Source: CAIJNA01 sp964516815
GTDB taxonomy: Bacteria; Campylobacterota; Campylobacteria; Campylobacterales; Arcobacteraceae
DNA length: 64,000 nucleotides
NCBI GenBank assembly: GCA_964516815.1
Contig: CAZEXK010000001.1
Location: 68,802-132,801 of the forward strand
Direction: 5' to 3'
Shown here piece by piece: positions 1 to 8,470 of this stretch. Made by a program: the position numbers and the translations under genes. Under the pieces are notes generated by a model that saw only the letters and a program-made list of their open reading frames with translations, ran no database searches and was not told the DNA's origin. Position 1 is the stretch's first letter. The number at the start of each line of letters is the position of its first letter.

Positions 1-417
1 AATTGTTTGCTCTGATTCATCTTTAATAAAATTAGCTAACTGTTTTGGTTCTATATTTTCAAGATAAGCAAATGACTCTTTTGCTTGTTGCATTTTACTC
101 AATTTTGCAAGAACTGCATCAGCTTCTTCTTTACCTAAAGATTTATAAAGTAAATCTTTAGCATATTCAAATCCACCAGAACTAATAAATGCATTGGATT
201 TTGAAAATAAATGGAACTCATCTAATATTGCCAGTGATACTTCTTTATCTATTGTACTTATTTCACTAATTGCTGTAGATATATTTGCTACTAAGTTTAC
301 AGGTAAATTTTGAAAAATTTTAATTGTTGATTCTTCTCCAATTAAAACACAAAACATTGCTACTCTTTCAATCATCGAGTATGGTTTTAAAGCTTCGTTA
401 TTAATTTCATTTTCCAT
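1..417 (-). CDS. fliG: Flagellar motor switch protein FliG (N-terminal part, cut by window edge)
   Basis: FliG is a C-ring switch protein that sits on the MS ring and couples torque from the stator to rotation. Only the first 139 codons are visible; the gene runs off the left edge. The ATG is at 415-417, and only two bases separate it from the fliF stop. The visible part starts MENEINNEALKPYSMIERVA and continues through a helical region with the pattern seen in the FliG N-terminal domain, which binds the FliF C-terminal tail. The fliF-fliG order supports the call. The torque-generating C-terminal domain cannot be assessed. Confidence 0.85.
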   Translation of the reverse strand, partial: MENEINNEALKPYSMIERVAMFCVLIGEESTIKIFQNLPVNLVANISTAISEISTIDKEVSLAILDEFHLFSKSNAFISSGGFEYAKDLLYKSLGKEEADAVLAKLSKMQQAKESFAYLENIEPKQLANFIKDESEQTI

Positions 418-419
418 TA

Positions 420-2129
420 TTAACCTTTAGCATTTTTTAATTTGCTATCACCTTCATTTAATAGCATTTCAATCATATTTGCCATTGCTTCAGGTGTGTT
501 GTTGATTTCGTTTTCTAGTTCTTCAAGTAAAACTTCATACTTTGCTAATGTTTCAGGATCTAAACCATCAATATTAGACAAAAGCTGTTTTCTTATTTTA
601 TTTTTTAATTTATTTTTTTCAATACTTGGATTAAATTCTTCGTAATCAAAATTTTCATTGCTAACTCCAACTGCTTGAGAACCTTCTTCACCGTCAATAT
701 TTCCTTCACTATTAGCTAGTTTTATTTCATTATTAGATATAAATTTTTTGTAAAAAATAAAAAATAATATTGCTGAAAGTATATATTGTATATATTCACC
801 AAATTCTAAAAATAAAGATTTTGTAGCTGCATTAGAAATTTCTGAATCCATTCCATCTGAATTTTCGCCATCATTATTTTTTCCATCACTTATTAAAAAT
901 TTAAATGATTTAATACTTACTAAATCACCTCTTTTTGCATCAACTCCAATAGATTCTTCTACTATAGATTTTATATTTTTTAAGAAATCATCTTTTTTTT
1001 CAATATTCTCCATACTTGATGAGTCAAATGTAACAGCAGCAGTAAGTCTATTTATTTTTGCAAATGCATTATCTTTTTGATGAATAATTTTTTTTGATAT
1101 TTCATAATTAGTGATATTTTTTGCATTTTCACTTGATGATTTTATCTTTGCATTTCCATTGCTTTGAGCATCTGGATTTTCAATGTTATTTTGTACTCCA
1201 GGAAGTCCTCCCACTGTATTTTTTTTATCTTCTGTTAGATTAGTTGATTCAGTATTTTCTTGACTTCTTATAGTACCTTCTGGTTCATATACTTCTTGTT
1301 CAATTAACTGATTCGTATAATCCAAAGAAACAGAAACTATAGCTACTATTTTTCCTACACCAATAAATGGTTCAAGTAAAGTAATAATTTTTTCTTCAAA
1401 ATTTTTCTCAAGTTTTTTTTTGTATATTTCATGTGATAAATATTTTTCGTTATTCGTACTTTGTTCATTTTGCTCTAGCAATGAACCATTTTGGTTAATT
1501 AATTTAATATTTTGTACATTTAGTTTTGGAATAGAAGAAGCAATAAAATTTTTAATGCCCATTATTTGCTTAGCGCTTAAAGGTGTGCCATCTTTTATAT
1601 TCAAAATAGCTGATGCTGTTGGTTCTGTTTTTCTTTGAGTAAATACAGATTGTTTTGCAATAGCAATTTTAACAGTAGCACTTAGTATTGCATTTAATGA
1701 TTCCAATGAACGTCCAAGTTCACCCTCAGTTGCTCTTAAATATTTAACATTGTTTTCAAAATTTGTAGTACCCAAAGATGATTTATCAAATATTTCCCAC
1801 CCAGTATGTTTACTAACTATAGCCTCACTAGTAACTAATTTAATTTTGGCAATATTAACATTTGCTTTACTGGTTCGAAGAGTTAAAGAATTTCCATTTC
1901 CTACAATACCAAAAGGAATTCCAGAGTTTTCTAATTCATTTGAGGCAAGCATAACTTGATTTTTTGTTAAATTTGAAGCGATAGTATAATTTAGTTTTGC
2001 ATCATTAGCTTTCACATTTGAATAAATTAACAAACCAATAAGAAATACAAATAATATTGAAAACCCACCTATAATTACAGCTCTTTGTGCGGGGTTAAGT
2101 GAATTTATAAATTTAATTATTTGTTCCAT
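420..2129 (-). CDS. fliF: Flagellar MS-ring protein FliF
   Basis: FliF forms the MS ring in the inner membrane, the base on which the rod, export gate and C ring assemble. The 569-residue protein has the expected layout: a first membrane segment at about residues 17-37, a large periplasmic ring-building region, a low-complexity Asn/Ser/Glu-rich stretch around 285-340, a second membrane segment at about 446-464, and an acidic cytoplasmic tail ending near the FliG-binding region (about 520-560). Its stop lies two bases before the fliG start and it follows flgB closely, so all are probably one operon. Length is normal for the family. Confidence 0.93.
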   Translation of the reverse strand: MEQIIKFINSLNPAQRAVIIGGFSILFVFLIGLLIYSNVKANDAKLNYTIASNLTKNQVMLASNELENSGIPFGIVGNGNSLTLRTSKANVNIAKIKLVTSEAIVSKHTGWEIFDKSSLGTTNFENNVKYLRATEGELGRSLESLNAILSATVKIAIAKQSVFTQRKTEPTASAILNIKDGTPLSAKQIMGIKNFIASSIPKLNVQNIKLINQNGSLLEQNEQSTNNEKYLSHEIYKKKLEKNFEEKIITLLEPFIGVGKIVAIVSVSLDYTNQLIEQEVYEPEGTIRSQENTESTNLTEDKKNTVGGLPGVQNNIENPDAQSNGNAKIKSSSENAKNITNYEISKKIIHQKDNAFAKINRLTAAVTFDSSSMENIEKKDDFLKNIKSIVEESIGVDAKRGDLVSIKSFKFLISDGKNNDGENSDGMDSEISNAATKSLFLEFGEYIQYILSAILFFIFYKKFISNNEIKLANSEGNIDGEEGSQAVGVSNENFDYEEFNPSIEKNKLKNKIRKQLLSNIDGLDPETLAKYEVLLEELENEINNTPEAMANMIEMLLNEGDSKLKNAKG

Positions 2130-2143
2130 TTATTATCTATAAC

Positions 2144-2551
2144 CTAGTTTTTTGACGATGAATCAATAATTAGTTTCAACCATGTTGAATCTTTTTTGAT
2201 AGAATTTGTAATAGCACCATGAAGAACTTGATTTTGTGCCATTTGGCTTATTTGCTTGTCTAAACTAACATTATTGCCATCATTTTGTTCTTCTAAACCT
2301 TCTACTTCAAAATGCTTTATATTACTTGTATGTTGCCCTTTATCATGCTTATCTATATGTTTTGAATTAGTTAGTACTAGTTTTAATTGTTTTTCATGTT
2401 CTTTATTTTCCAAAGTATCTGAAAAGCTGATATCTTTTGTTTTGTAATTAGGAGTATTAAGATTAGCAATATTACTTGCAATTACTTTTTGTCTTTCACT
2501 TCTAAACTTTAATTGTTCAAAAAGCAAATTTGTTACATTACTAGCTTGCAT
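2144..2551 (-). CDS. flgB: Flagellar proximal rod protein FlgB
   Basis: FlgB is a small axial protein of the proximal rod, joined to the MS ring. The 135-residue protein has the N-terminal rod signature (residues about 14-36, with ERQKVIASNIANLNTPNYK) and a C-terminal helix around DKQISQMAQNQVLHGAITNS. These two helices normally pack together in axial proteins. It lies 14 nt upstream of fliF and 4 nt downstream of a flgF-like gene. flgC, the usual neighbour of flgB, is not between these genes. Confidence 0.88.
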   Translation of the reverse strand: MQASNVTNLLFEQLKFRSERQKVIASNIANLNTPNYKTKDISFSDTLENKEHEKQLKLVLTNSKHIDKHDKGQHTSNIKHFEVEGLEEQNDGNNVSLDKQISQMAQNQVLHGAITNSIKKDSTWLKLIIDSSSKN

Positions 2552-2555
2552 TTAA

Positions 2556-3266
2556 TTACCTCGTAATTTTATCTATTAGTTTTTGATTAATTTCATCTAT
2601 TCCAGTTGAAGCTTTTTGAGCTTGTTCTAACCTTCTTTGTGAATCAATCAACGCCACCATTGTAGTAATAGTATTAACATTACTTTTTTCAACAGATCCC
2701 TGGATTAAATAGTTTTCATTTATTAATACATTTTGTACATTATTGTTGTCATTTATCAAATAATTATTGTTCCCTTGTTTTGATAAGTTATTATAACTAG
2801 ATTTAATTAAAGCAATTTGATTTTCAAAGCCTTCTGCTACAATAATTTTTTCATTTTCATTATTTAACACATTATTGCCTTCACTTGTCACTAAAAAACC
2901 ATTTATATTTTTAAAAGCACCATCTTTTGTAAGTACTATATCATTATTGTTATTTTGAACTTTAAAAAATACATCTCTTGCATTTATAGAAAAATCAAGC
3001 TTATTTCCAGTAACTTCAACAGCACCCTCAATATCAGAATAAAAATTACCATCTATTTTTGGTACGGTATTAGTTACTTCATTAATTTTTTCTCTTAAGT
3101 CATTGTGCTGTAAGTTTTTTGTCATATAATGGTTAAATGAACCTTGAACCAAGTTGTTTTGTTTAAATGCATTTGTATTTGCATTTGCAAGATTATTAGA
3201 TAAAACATCAACCCTATTTAATTGATTTACCATTGTTGCTGCTAGTGAATATATACCTTGATTCAT
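2556..3266 (-). CDS. flgF: Flagellar rod/hook family protein, FlgF-like
   Basis: The 236-residue protein belongs to the FlgE/F/G axial family. Its N-terminus (VDVLSNNLANANTNAFKQ, residues about 19-36) is the conserved rod motif, and its C-terminus (TTMVALIDSQRRLEQAQKA) is the family's closing helix. It is shorter than the FlgG at 4688-5476 and has an Asn-rich middle, which fits FlgF better than FlgG. The assignment among rod paralogues is inference from length and context. It lies between the cheZ-like gene and flgB with 4-7 nt gaps, so it is co-transcribed with them. Confidence 0.72.
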   Translation of the reverse strand: MNQGIYSLAATMVNQLNRVDVLSNNLANANTNAFKQNNLVQGSFNHYMTKNLQHNDLREKINEVTNTVPKIDGNFYSDIEGAVEVTGNKLDFSINARDVFFKVQNNNNDIVLTKDGAFKNINGFLVTSEGNNVLNNENEKIIVAEGFENQIALIKSSYNNLSKQGNNNYLINDNNNVQNVLINENYLIQGSVEKSNVNTITTMVALIDSQRRLEQAQKASTGIDEINQKLIDKITR

Positions 3267-3273
3267 AATTTAC

Positions 3274-4128
3274 CTACTTATTAAATTCAGCTATTAAGCT
3301 GTCTAAATCGTCATCATCAACAGTGGATTGTGAATCCCCTGAAATATGTTTTGCTATTTGCACATCTGGTTTACCAGAATCATCTTCAAAAATACCGTTT
3401 AAATAAGATGTAAGTTTTCTAATAACCGACATTACTCTTTCAATTTTTTGCCTATTTATATCGTGAAATTGCATTAATTCCATAGCTTCAAAGATTTTAT
3501 TATTTTCTTCATTAATTAAATTTCTAGTATCTTCAAAAGTGTCTTTAATTTTGTTTGCTTCATTTAGTTGTTCTTGAAGTATATCAATTTTAGGAAACTT
3601 ACTTGTCAGCTTTACTAATAATTCAGTTTGTGAATTTACAAATTCTTCATTTTCATTAAGTTTTGTTGTGATTTTTTCATTTTCATCCAAAATATAACTT
3701 AAAACGTCAAATATTTGTGATGCTTTAGCCTCACTATCTTCTGCTACTTCATTTAATTGATTTACTATTTTATGTTCGTTTGACAGTGGTAAAGGATAAC
3801 GAGAGTCATCTATTTTTTTATTTTTATCTTCACTTTCTTCTTCACTCACATTTTCTATACTAGATGTATCTTCAACTATATCTGAACTTTCAAGTAAGTT
3901 ATCATCTAATGAAATATTTTTTACAGTTTCATCTTTAGCTATATCATCAAGATCTGGTATATCTTGTTCAACTTTTGTTTCAACTTTTGTCTTTTTTTCA
4001 TCTTCATAATTTAAGTCATCTATTTGAGATAATATATCATCAATATTTTCATCAGGGATTAATTTAGCAATTTCATCACTTACTGGGTCATTCATTAAGG
4101 CTTCAATTTCTTCTTGAGTCATACTCAC
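3274..4128 (-). CDS. cheZ: CheZ-like chemotaxis phosphatase
   Basis: This is probably the phosphatase that removes phosphate from CheY-P. In the 284-residue protein the helix at about 219-240 carries FHDINRQ, with Asp223 and Gln227 spaced as in the CheZ catalytic motif (D-x3-Q). The C-terminus (DDDDLDSLIAEFNK) resembles the CheY-binding tail of CheZ. The N-terminus (MTQEEIEALMND) resembles the CheY-binding peptide at the start of FliM. Residues about 20-120 are acidic and probably disordered, and a long helical region follows. It lies 9 nt downstream of cheY, which supports the role. It is a remote homologue of enterobacterial CheZ, of the kind described in epsilonproteobacteria. Confidence 0.75.
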   Translation of the reverse strand: MSMTQEEIEALMNDPVSDEIAKLIPDENIDDILSQIDDLNYEDEKKTKVETKVEQDIPDLDDIAKDETVKNISLDDNLLESSDIVEDTSSIENVSEEESEDKNKKIDDSRYPLPLSNEHKIVNQLNEVAEDSEAKASQIFDVLSYILDENEKITTKLNENEEFVNSQTELLVKLTSKFPKIDILQEQLNEANKIKDTFEDTRNLINEENNKIFEAMELMQFHDINRQKIERVMSVIRKLTSYLNGIFEDDSGKPDVQIAKHISGDSQSTVDDDDLDSLIAEFNK

Positions 4129-4137
4129 TTTATTTCC

Positions 4138-4509
4138 TTATTTGAAAAATGGATCTAATTTTTCTTTTAGTGTCACTGCATTGAAAGGTTTAACAATATA
4201 ATTATTAACACCAGCTTTTAATGCGATAATTACTTCACTTTTACCACCTTCAGTTGTAATCATAACTGTAGGTGTATCTTTGTGTGCGCTACCATCTTCT
4301 CTGATATGTTGTACAAGCTCTAAACCGTTCATATTTGGCATATTCCAATCTGTTAATATTACATCATATTTATTTTTTTGTAATAAGTCCCATGCAACAA
4401 CCCCATCTTCAGCTTCATCGAAATCATCTTTAGCAACACCCAATTGTTGAACAACATTACCTATTATTCTTCTCATCGTTGAGCTATCATCTACAATCAA
4501 AATCTTCAT
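4138..4509 (-). CDS. cheY: Chemotaxis response regulator CheY
   Basis: CheY is a single-domain receiver (123 residues) that is phosphorylated by CheA and then binds the motor switch. The acidic pocket is Asp7/Asp8, the phosphoacceptor is Asp54 (in ILTDWNMPNMNG), and the switch residues Thr85, Tyr104 and Lys107 are in their expected places. No output domain follows. It is the first gene of the minus-strand motility operon, directly upstream of the cheZ-like gene, with a Shine-Dalgarno AAGGA before the ATG. Confidence 0.95.
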   Translation of the reverse strand: MKILIVDDSSTMRRIIGNVVQQLGVAKDDFDEAEDGVVAWDLLQKNKYDVILTDWNMPNMNGLELVQHIREDGSAHKDTPTVMITTEGGKSEVIIALKAGVNNYIVKPFNAVTLKEKLDPFFK

Positions 4510-4515
4510 ACGTCG

Positions 4516-4545
4516 TCCTTATTTATTTTTCATTATTTCATTATA
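4516..4545 (-). promoter_or_regulatory. Promoter -10 and ribosome site of the cheY motility operon
   Basis: On the minus strand a perfect TATAAT lies at 4545-4540 and a Shine-Dalgarno AAGGA at 4520-4516, seven nt before the cheY ATG. It faces flgG across a 178-nt divergent spacer. I saw no clear sigma-54 (GG-N10-GC) pair here, so housekeeping-sigma control is the simpler reading. Confidence 0.55.
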
Positions 4546-4687
4546 TTTAATTAACGTTAAATTATCTCTTAAAGTAACATTCTTAATAAATAACATCAAA
4601 TTATCTTGCATATACTAAATAGCAAAGTTTTATTTAAAAACAATTTAGATAAAATGTAGTAAATTTTGTTAAATTAAAGGAATTGAT

Positions 4688-5476
4688 ATGGTAAGAGGAC
4701 TTTACACAGCAGCTGCAGGAATGAATGCTCAACAAAGCAATATTGATGTAACATCTAATAACATAGCAAACGTAAACACAACCGCTTTTAAAAAAGATAG
4801 AGCTGAGTTTGCAGATTTGATGTATCAGTCGTTAAATTATACAGCTAACGCAACTAGTGAAAATACCATGAACCCTACTGGAATAGATGTAGGTCTTGGT
4901 GTACGAATATCTGGAGTGCAAAAAAGTTTTATGCAAGGTAATTTAAAACAAACTGGAAATGATCTTGATATTGCGATACAAGGTAAAGGATTTTTCCAAA
5001 TAGTTGATGCCAATGGAGAATTATCATATACAAGAAACGGTTCTTTTAAAAAAGATGCAGATGGTGCTATGGTTAATGCTCAAGGATTTAAAGTTGAACC
5101 TGAAATCATAATACCACCTACATTAACAAAGCTATCTATTGCTTCAGATGGAACTGTATCTGCAATGAACCCAGCTGATGGAAATACTGTATTATTAGGA
5201 CAAATTACTTTAGTTGACTTTATTAACCAAGCAGGACTAGCTCCTTTAGGAAATGGATTGTACCAATCTACAACAACATCAGGTGATCCGATTGAAGGTA
5301 TAGCAAATACTGAAGCTTTTGGTGCATTACAACAAGGTATGATTGAGTCATCAAATGTACAACTAGTAAATGCAATGGTAGATTTAATCACTGCTCAAAG
5401 AGCATATGAAGCTAATGCAAAAGCGCTAACCACTACAGATCAAATGCTACAACAAGTAAATCAATTAAAAAGATAA
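4688..5476 (+). CDS. flgG: Flagellar distal rod protein FlgG
   Basis: FlgG builds the distal rod that crosses the periplasm. The 262-residue protein starts with MVRGLYTAAAGMNAQQSNID and carries the rod motif TSNNIANVNTTAFKK. A central domain (GVRISGVQKSFMQGNLKQTG, then GFFQIVDANGELSYTRNGSF) and the C-terminal helix LVNAMVDLITAQRAYEANAK follow. All are textbook FlgG, and the length is exact for the family. AAAGGA precedes the ATG. It is the first gene of a plus-strand group with the lysine-rich gene and the FliY-like gene. Confidence 0.96.
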   Translation: MVRGLYTAAAGMNAQQSNIDVTSNNIANVNTTAFKKDRAEFADLMYQSLNYTANATSENTMNPTGIDVGLGVRISGVQKSFMQGNLKQTGNDLDIAIQGKGFFQIVDANGELSYTRNGSFKKDADGAMVNAQGFKVEPEIIIPPTLTKLSIASDGTVSAMNPADGNTVLLGQITLVDFINQAGLAPLGNGLYQSTTTSGDPIEGIANTEAFGALQQGMIESSNVQLVNAMVDLITAQRAYEANAKALTTTDQMLQQVNQLKR

Positions 5477-5485
5477 TAATCTAAT

Positions 5486-5926
5486 ATGAATTTAGATGAA
5501 TTAAAAACAAGACGTGAAAAAAACATACTATTACACAAGCAAAAAAAGAAAGCATACTACTTAAAAAAAAAGTTGCAAATGCAAGAAACAATAAATATTG
5601 TTCCTAAAAAATCAATAGATTATAGTAAAGAACTTTCTATGCACAATGCAGAAGATTTTCTTAAAAAACTTAAAACAATTGCAAAACAACAAAAAATACA
5701 TGTTCAAAATAGAGAAGAAGTAATAATAGAGCAAATTATTCAATACAAAGGTAAGAAAAAAGACTATTATTTAAAAAATAAAGAAAAAAGATTAGAATAT
5801 GATAAACAATATCGTCAAGACAAAAAAGATGATTTAAAAAAATATAGAAAAGAATATTATGAAAAAAATAAAGATAAAATTTTGTCAAAACAAAAGTTGT
5901 ATAGAGCAATTAAAAAAGAAGTTTAA
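5486..5926 (+). CDS. Lysine/tyrosine-rich hypothetical protein
   Basis: I do not recognise this 146-residue protein. It is very basic and almost wholly helical in appearance, with repeated Lys/Tyr-rich segments (KKKAYYLKKKLQ near the N-terminus, KKKDYYLKNKEKRLEYDK and KKYRKEYYEKNKDKI near the C-terminus). There is no signal peptide or membrane segment. Its start is 9 nt after flgG and its stop is 5 nt before the FliY-like gene, so it is almost surely translated from the same mRNA. A nucleic-acid-binding or assembly role would be a guess. Confidence 0.6.
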   Translation: MNLDELKTRREKNILLHKQKKKAYYLKKKLQMQETINIVPKKSIDYSKELSMHNAEDFLKKLKTIAKQQKIHVQNREEVIIEQIIQYKGKKKDYYLKNKEKRLEYDKQYRQDKKDDLKKYRKEYYEKNKDKILSKQKLYRAIKKEV

Positions 5927-5931
5927 AAATA

Positions 5932-7517
5932 ATGGCAAGTGATTTTTCAAATATACTAAAAGAAGCAATATCAGCTACACTTGAGGCTACTCTAGGTAAA
6001 AATGCCCCTATAAGTTCAGTAAATCTTTGTACAACTACATATTTACATTCAAAACAAATTGTAACCATACAATCTGATTTTAAATTTGACAAAATTGATT
6101 CAAATATTAAATTTATATATCCAGCAAGAACGGCTTCTTACGTATTTAATGCCATGTTAGGTGAGTCTGGTTTAGTTGAAGTTCAAATAGATGAAGATAC
6201 AGCTGATGCATTAAAAGAAATAACAGCTCAAATATCAGGTTCACTTACAACATCCATAAATGCTAGTGAATTTGAAGATTTAGGCAAAGTTACATACACA
6301 AGTGGAGAAAGCCTTATAGATATTGGAGAAAATTATAAAACTGAAGATGATTTAATCTTATTGAATATTTTATTAGATGATATTACTCTTGAAATAATTT
6401 TACACTTAAGTGAGCAAACTATACCATTTGTTGATGAATTAATAAACTCACCCCAACTTCAAGATAGTATTGAAGATATTAATGGAATTGATTTAGAAGA
6501 AAACAATGAAGATATTGATGGAATTGATTTAGAAGAAAACAATGAAGATAAATTTTTAGAGNNNNNNNNNNNNNNNNNNNNNNNNNNNNNNNNNNNNNNN
6601 NNNNNNNNNNNNNNNNNNNNNNNNNNNNNNNNNNNNNNNNNNNNNNNNNNNNNNNNNNNNNTGAAGATATTGATGGAATTGATTTAGAAGAAAACAATGA
6701 AGATAAATTTTTAGAGGAAAATGAACAATTACAAGAAAATGAAAATAATGAAAGTCACACTAATGAAGATATTTTAGAAGACGAATCTTCAGATACTAAT
6801 CAAGATGATGTAGTACCAACAGATGAAAATATACAAGTACAAGAAGAAGTTATCAAAAATAATGCAAAAGAGAATAAATTATTAAAATTACTAGTAATAA
6901 TTGCAGCATCTTTATTATCAATTGTAACTATAGTATTTTTATTTTTATTTTTTTCTGGTTCTTTTGATGAAAAAAAAGATATTAAAAGTGATCAAAATAT
7001 ATCAGAAAAAGATGAACTGTTAATAAATATTAAAAATAAAAAAATTAGTTATACTCCTGATATGATCAATGTGCAAAAACTAAATAAAAGATTATCTTTA
7101 TTAAGTAAATATGAAATACTAGATACCAATGATTTGGAAAAGTACAAAAATAATGAAAAAGAAAGATTATATAAATTAAAAATATCAAATTTAAATAACT
7201 TTGCTAAAAAAAATAAAGAAGAATCTTTATTTACTAATAATGAGCTAAATAATAGTGTCAATCAGCAAAAAGAAAAATTAACTTTTATTCAAATTGATGC
7301 TATAAAATATAAAAAATACAAACAAATAGTAAATGTACAAAAACATAAAACTACCAATATTTCAATATGTGCATATAAAAATGAACAAACAAAAGTTTTA
7401 ATAGGTCCAATGAATTTACAATATGTTATAGATAATATAATGAATAATATTAATAATAATGATGCAAAGTTATTATATATAACTCAAGATGATTTTAACA
7501 AACAATGTGATTTTTAA
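5932..7517 (+). CDS. FliY/CheC-like domain protein with acidic repeats, one membrane segment and a periplasmic tail (interrupted by N gap)
   Basis: The gene reads from ATG 5932 into the N gap (210 codons) and resumes in a different apparent frame from 6663 to TAA 7515-7517 (284 more codons). The true gap length must be 2 modulo 3 for one open frame. Residues 1-165 resemble the CheC-like N-terminal domain of FliY (YPARTASYVFNAMLGE, then ALKEITAQISGSLTTSINA). Then come acidic repeats, then a membrane helix (LLVIIAASLLSIVTIVFLFL, about 6890-6950), then a Lys/Asn-rich tail, presumably periplasmic, ending with two Cys. The CheC/CheX/FliY phosphatase motif E-x2-N reads E-I-T-A, so the Asn is absent and catalysis is doubtful. 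Neighbours are flagellar on the 5' side, and it converges on rimM with overlapping stops. Function is unknown; a membrane-tethered CheY-binding or motor role is inference. Confidence 0.65.
6472..6716 (+). repeat. 36-bp coding tandem repeat encoding an acidic 12-residue unit
   Basis: Units encoding EDI(N/D)GIDLEENN lie at 6472-6507, 6508-6543 and, after the gap, 6663-6698. Both visible blocks are followed by the same 18-bp segment encoding EDKFLE (6544-6561 and 6699-6716). The repeats are near-identical at the DNA level, so copy number could vary by slippage without changing frame. The number of copies hidden in the gap is unknown. Confidence 0.85.
6562..6661. other. Assembly gap (100 N) inside a coding repeat
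   Basis: Exactly 100 N, flanked on both sides by the same repeat. Frame logic (GAG codon ending at 6561, GAA codon starting at 6663) requires the real length to be 2 modulo 3, so 100 is a placeholder and not a measured size. Confidence 0.95.
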
Positions 7518-8041
7518 CTATTTTCTAGTATTTCTTTTGCATTTGCACATTTTATAATCTTATTTTCAATATCAACGTCTAGTATATACTTTTTATTATA
7601 TGGCAATAAAAAAGTTTTTACTTTTAAATCTTCACTTAATAAAGATGGATTCGTCTCAATTTCAAAATAGTCGTCAACTGGATATCTATGAATATCTTTT
7701 ATTTTTCCAAGATTTTCATTATCTTCTATTATATTGCATGAGAGTAAATCAAACCAAAAATATTGGTCTTTTTGTAAAGTACAACTAATAATTGTTTGTT
7801 CCATAGAAGTATAAAGTTCACTGTTAACATATTTTTGAATATCTTCAATTGTGTTCAATGATTTAAACTTTACGGTTTTATTAGTCATATTGATTGATTC
7901 AATTATAAGTGTTTTATTTTTTTGAGTTGTAAACTTAGCATCTTTTTGGAATTGTTGTGGAAAGTCAGAGTCTATATGAATTTTAATATTACCTTGAAGT
8001 CCAACAGTTTTACCTAGTTTTGCTACAAATATTTTATTCAT
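7514..8041 (-). CDS. rimM: Ribosome maturation factor RimM
   Basis: RimM helps 30S subunit maturation by binding S19 near the 16S rRNA head. The 175-residue protein starts with KIFVAKLGKTVGLQGNIKIH, the family's N-terminal barrel signature, and has the PRC-barrel part with WFDLLSCNII and YPVDDYFEIE. Length is normal. It follows rpsP on the minus strand, a common arrangement, although about 110 nt of A/T-rich sequence separates them and no KH-domain gene is present. Its stop overlaps the stop of the convergent FliY-like gene. Confidence 0.9.
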   Translation of the reverse strand: MNKIFVAKLGKTVGLQGNIKIHIDSDFPQQFQKDAKFTTQKNKTLIIESINMTNKTVKFKSLNTIEDIQKYVNSELYTSMEQTIISCTLQKDQYFWFDLLSCNIIEDNENLGKIKDIHRYPVDDYFEIETNPSLLSEDLKVKTFLLPYNKKYILDVDIENKIIKCANAKEILENS

Positions 8042-8151
8042 TTAAAAGTACTAACATATTTTATTAAAAGTTTAATTTTATAGATTTTTTCAGCTTTATA
8101 TTATAAATAAAAATAATTTTACTAAAAAATTCTATAAAATTTATAATCACA

Positions 8152-8388
8152 TTACTTACTTTTAAGTCCTGTAAGTTTAGCAACTCTTTCACTTGGTTTA
8201 GCACCAACACTTAACCAATAATCTAATCTTTCTTGATCAAATTTTAATACCTTTGGTTCTACTACTGGATTATAATAACCTAATGATTCAATCCATCCAC
8301 TATCTCTTCTTTTTCTACTATCTGTTACTACTATTCTGTAAAATGGCTTTTTGTTTCTTCCCATTCTTGTTAATCTAATTACTGTCAT
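8152..8388 (-). CDS. rpsP: 30S ribosomal protein bS16
   Basis: The 78-residue small-subunit protein begins MTVIRLTRMGRNKKPFYRIV and contains DSRKRRDSGWIESLGYYNP, both diagnostic of bS16. It lies between ffh and rimM on the minus strand, a widely conserved order. AAAAGG precedes the ATG. A palindromic segment lies between it and ffh. Confidence 0.97.
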   Translation of the reverse strand: MTVIRLTRMGRNKKPFYRIVVTDSRKRRDSGWIESLGYYNPVVEPKVLKFDQERLDYWLSVGAKPSERVAKLTGLKSK

Positions 8389-8411
8389 TTTTATACCTTT
8401 TATTTTTTTTA

Positions 8412-8454
8412 GTTAATGAATTCATATCTCCAAATAAGTTATCAATTCATTAAC
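8412..8454. repeat. 11-bp inverted repeat between ffh and rpsP
   Basis: GTTAATGAATT at 8412-8422 and its exact complement AATTCATTAAC at 8444-8454 flank a 21-nt loop, within the 82-nt spacer between ffh and rpsP. On the minus strand an A-run, not a U-run, follows it, so it is not a standard terminator in that direction. It could be a processing or attenuation hairpin that sets the ratio of Ffh to S16 mRNA. That role is inference. Confidence 0.45.
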
Positions 8455-8470
8455 CTTGATTTTAAGCTAA

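Noticed and set aside
4546..4687. Sigma-54 or sigma-28 promoter before flgG
   Set aside because: No GG-N10-GC pair or sigma-28 consensus could be found by eye. Only A/T-rich -10-like sequence is present.
5932..6687. Apparent end of the FliY-like reading frame at 6687
   Set aside because: The stop arises only because the 100-N placeholder shifts frame. The repeat-coding frame resumes at 6663 and runs open to 7517.
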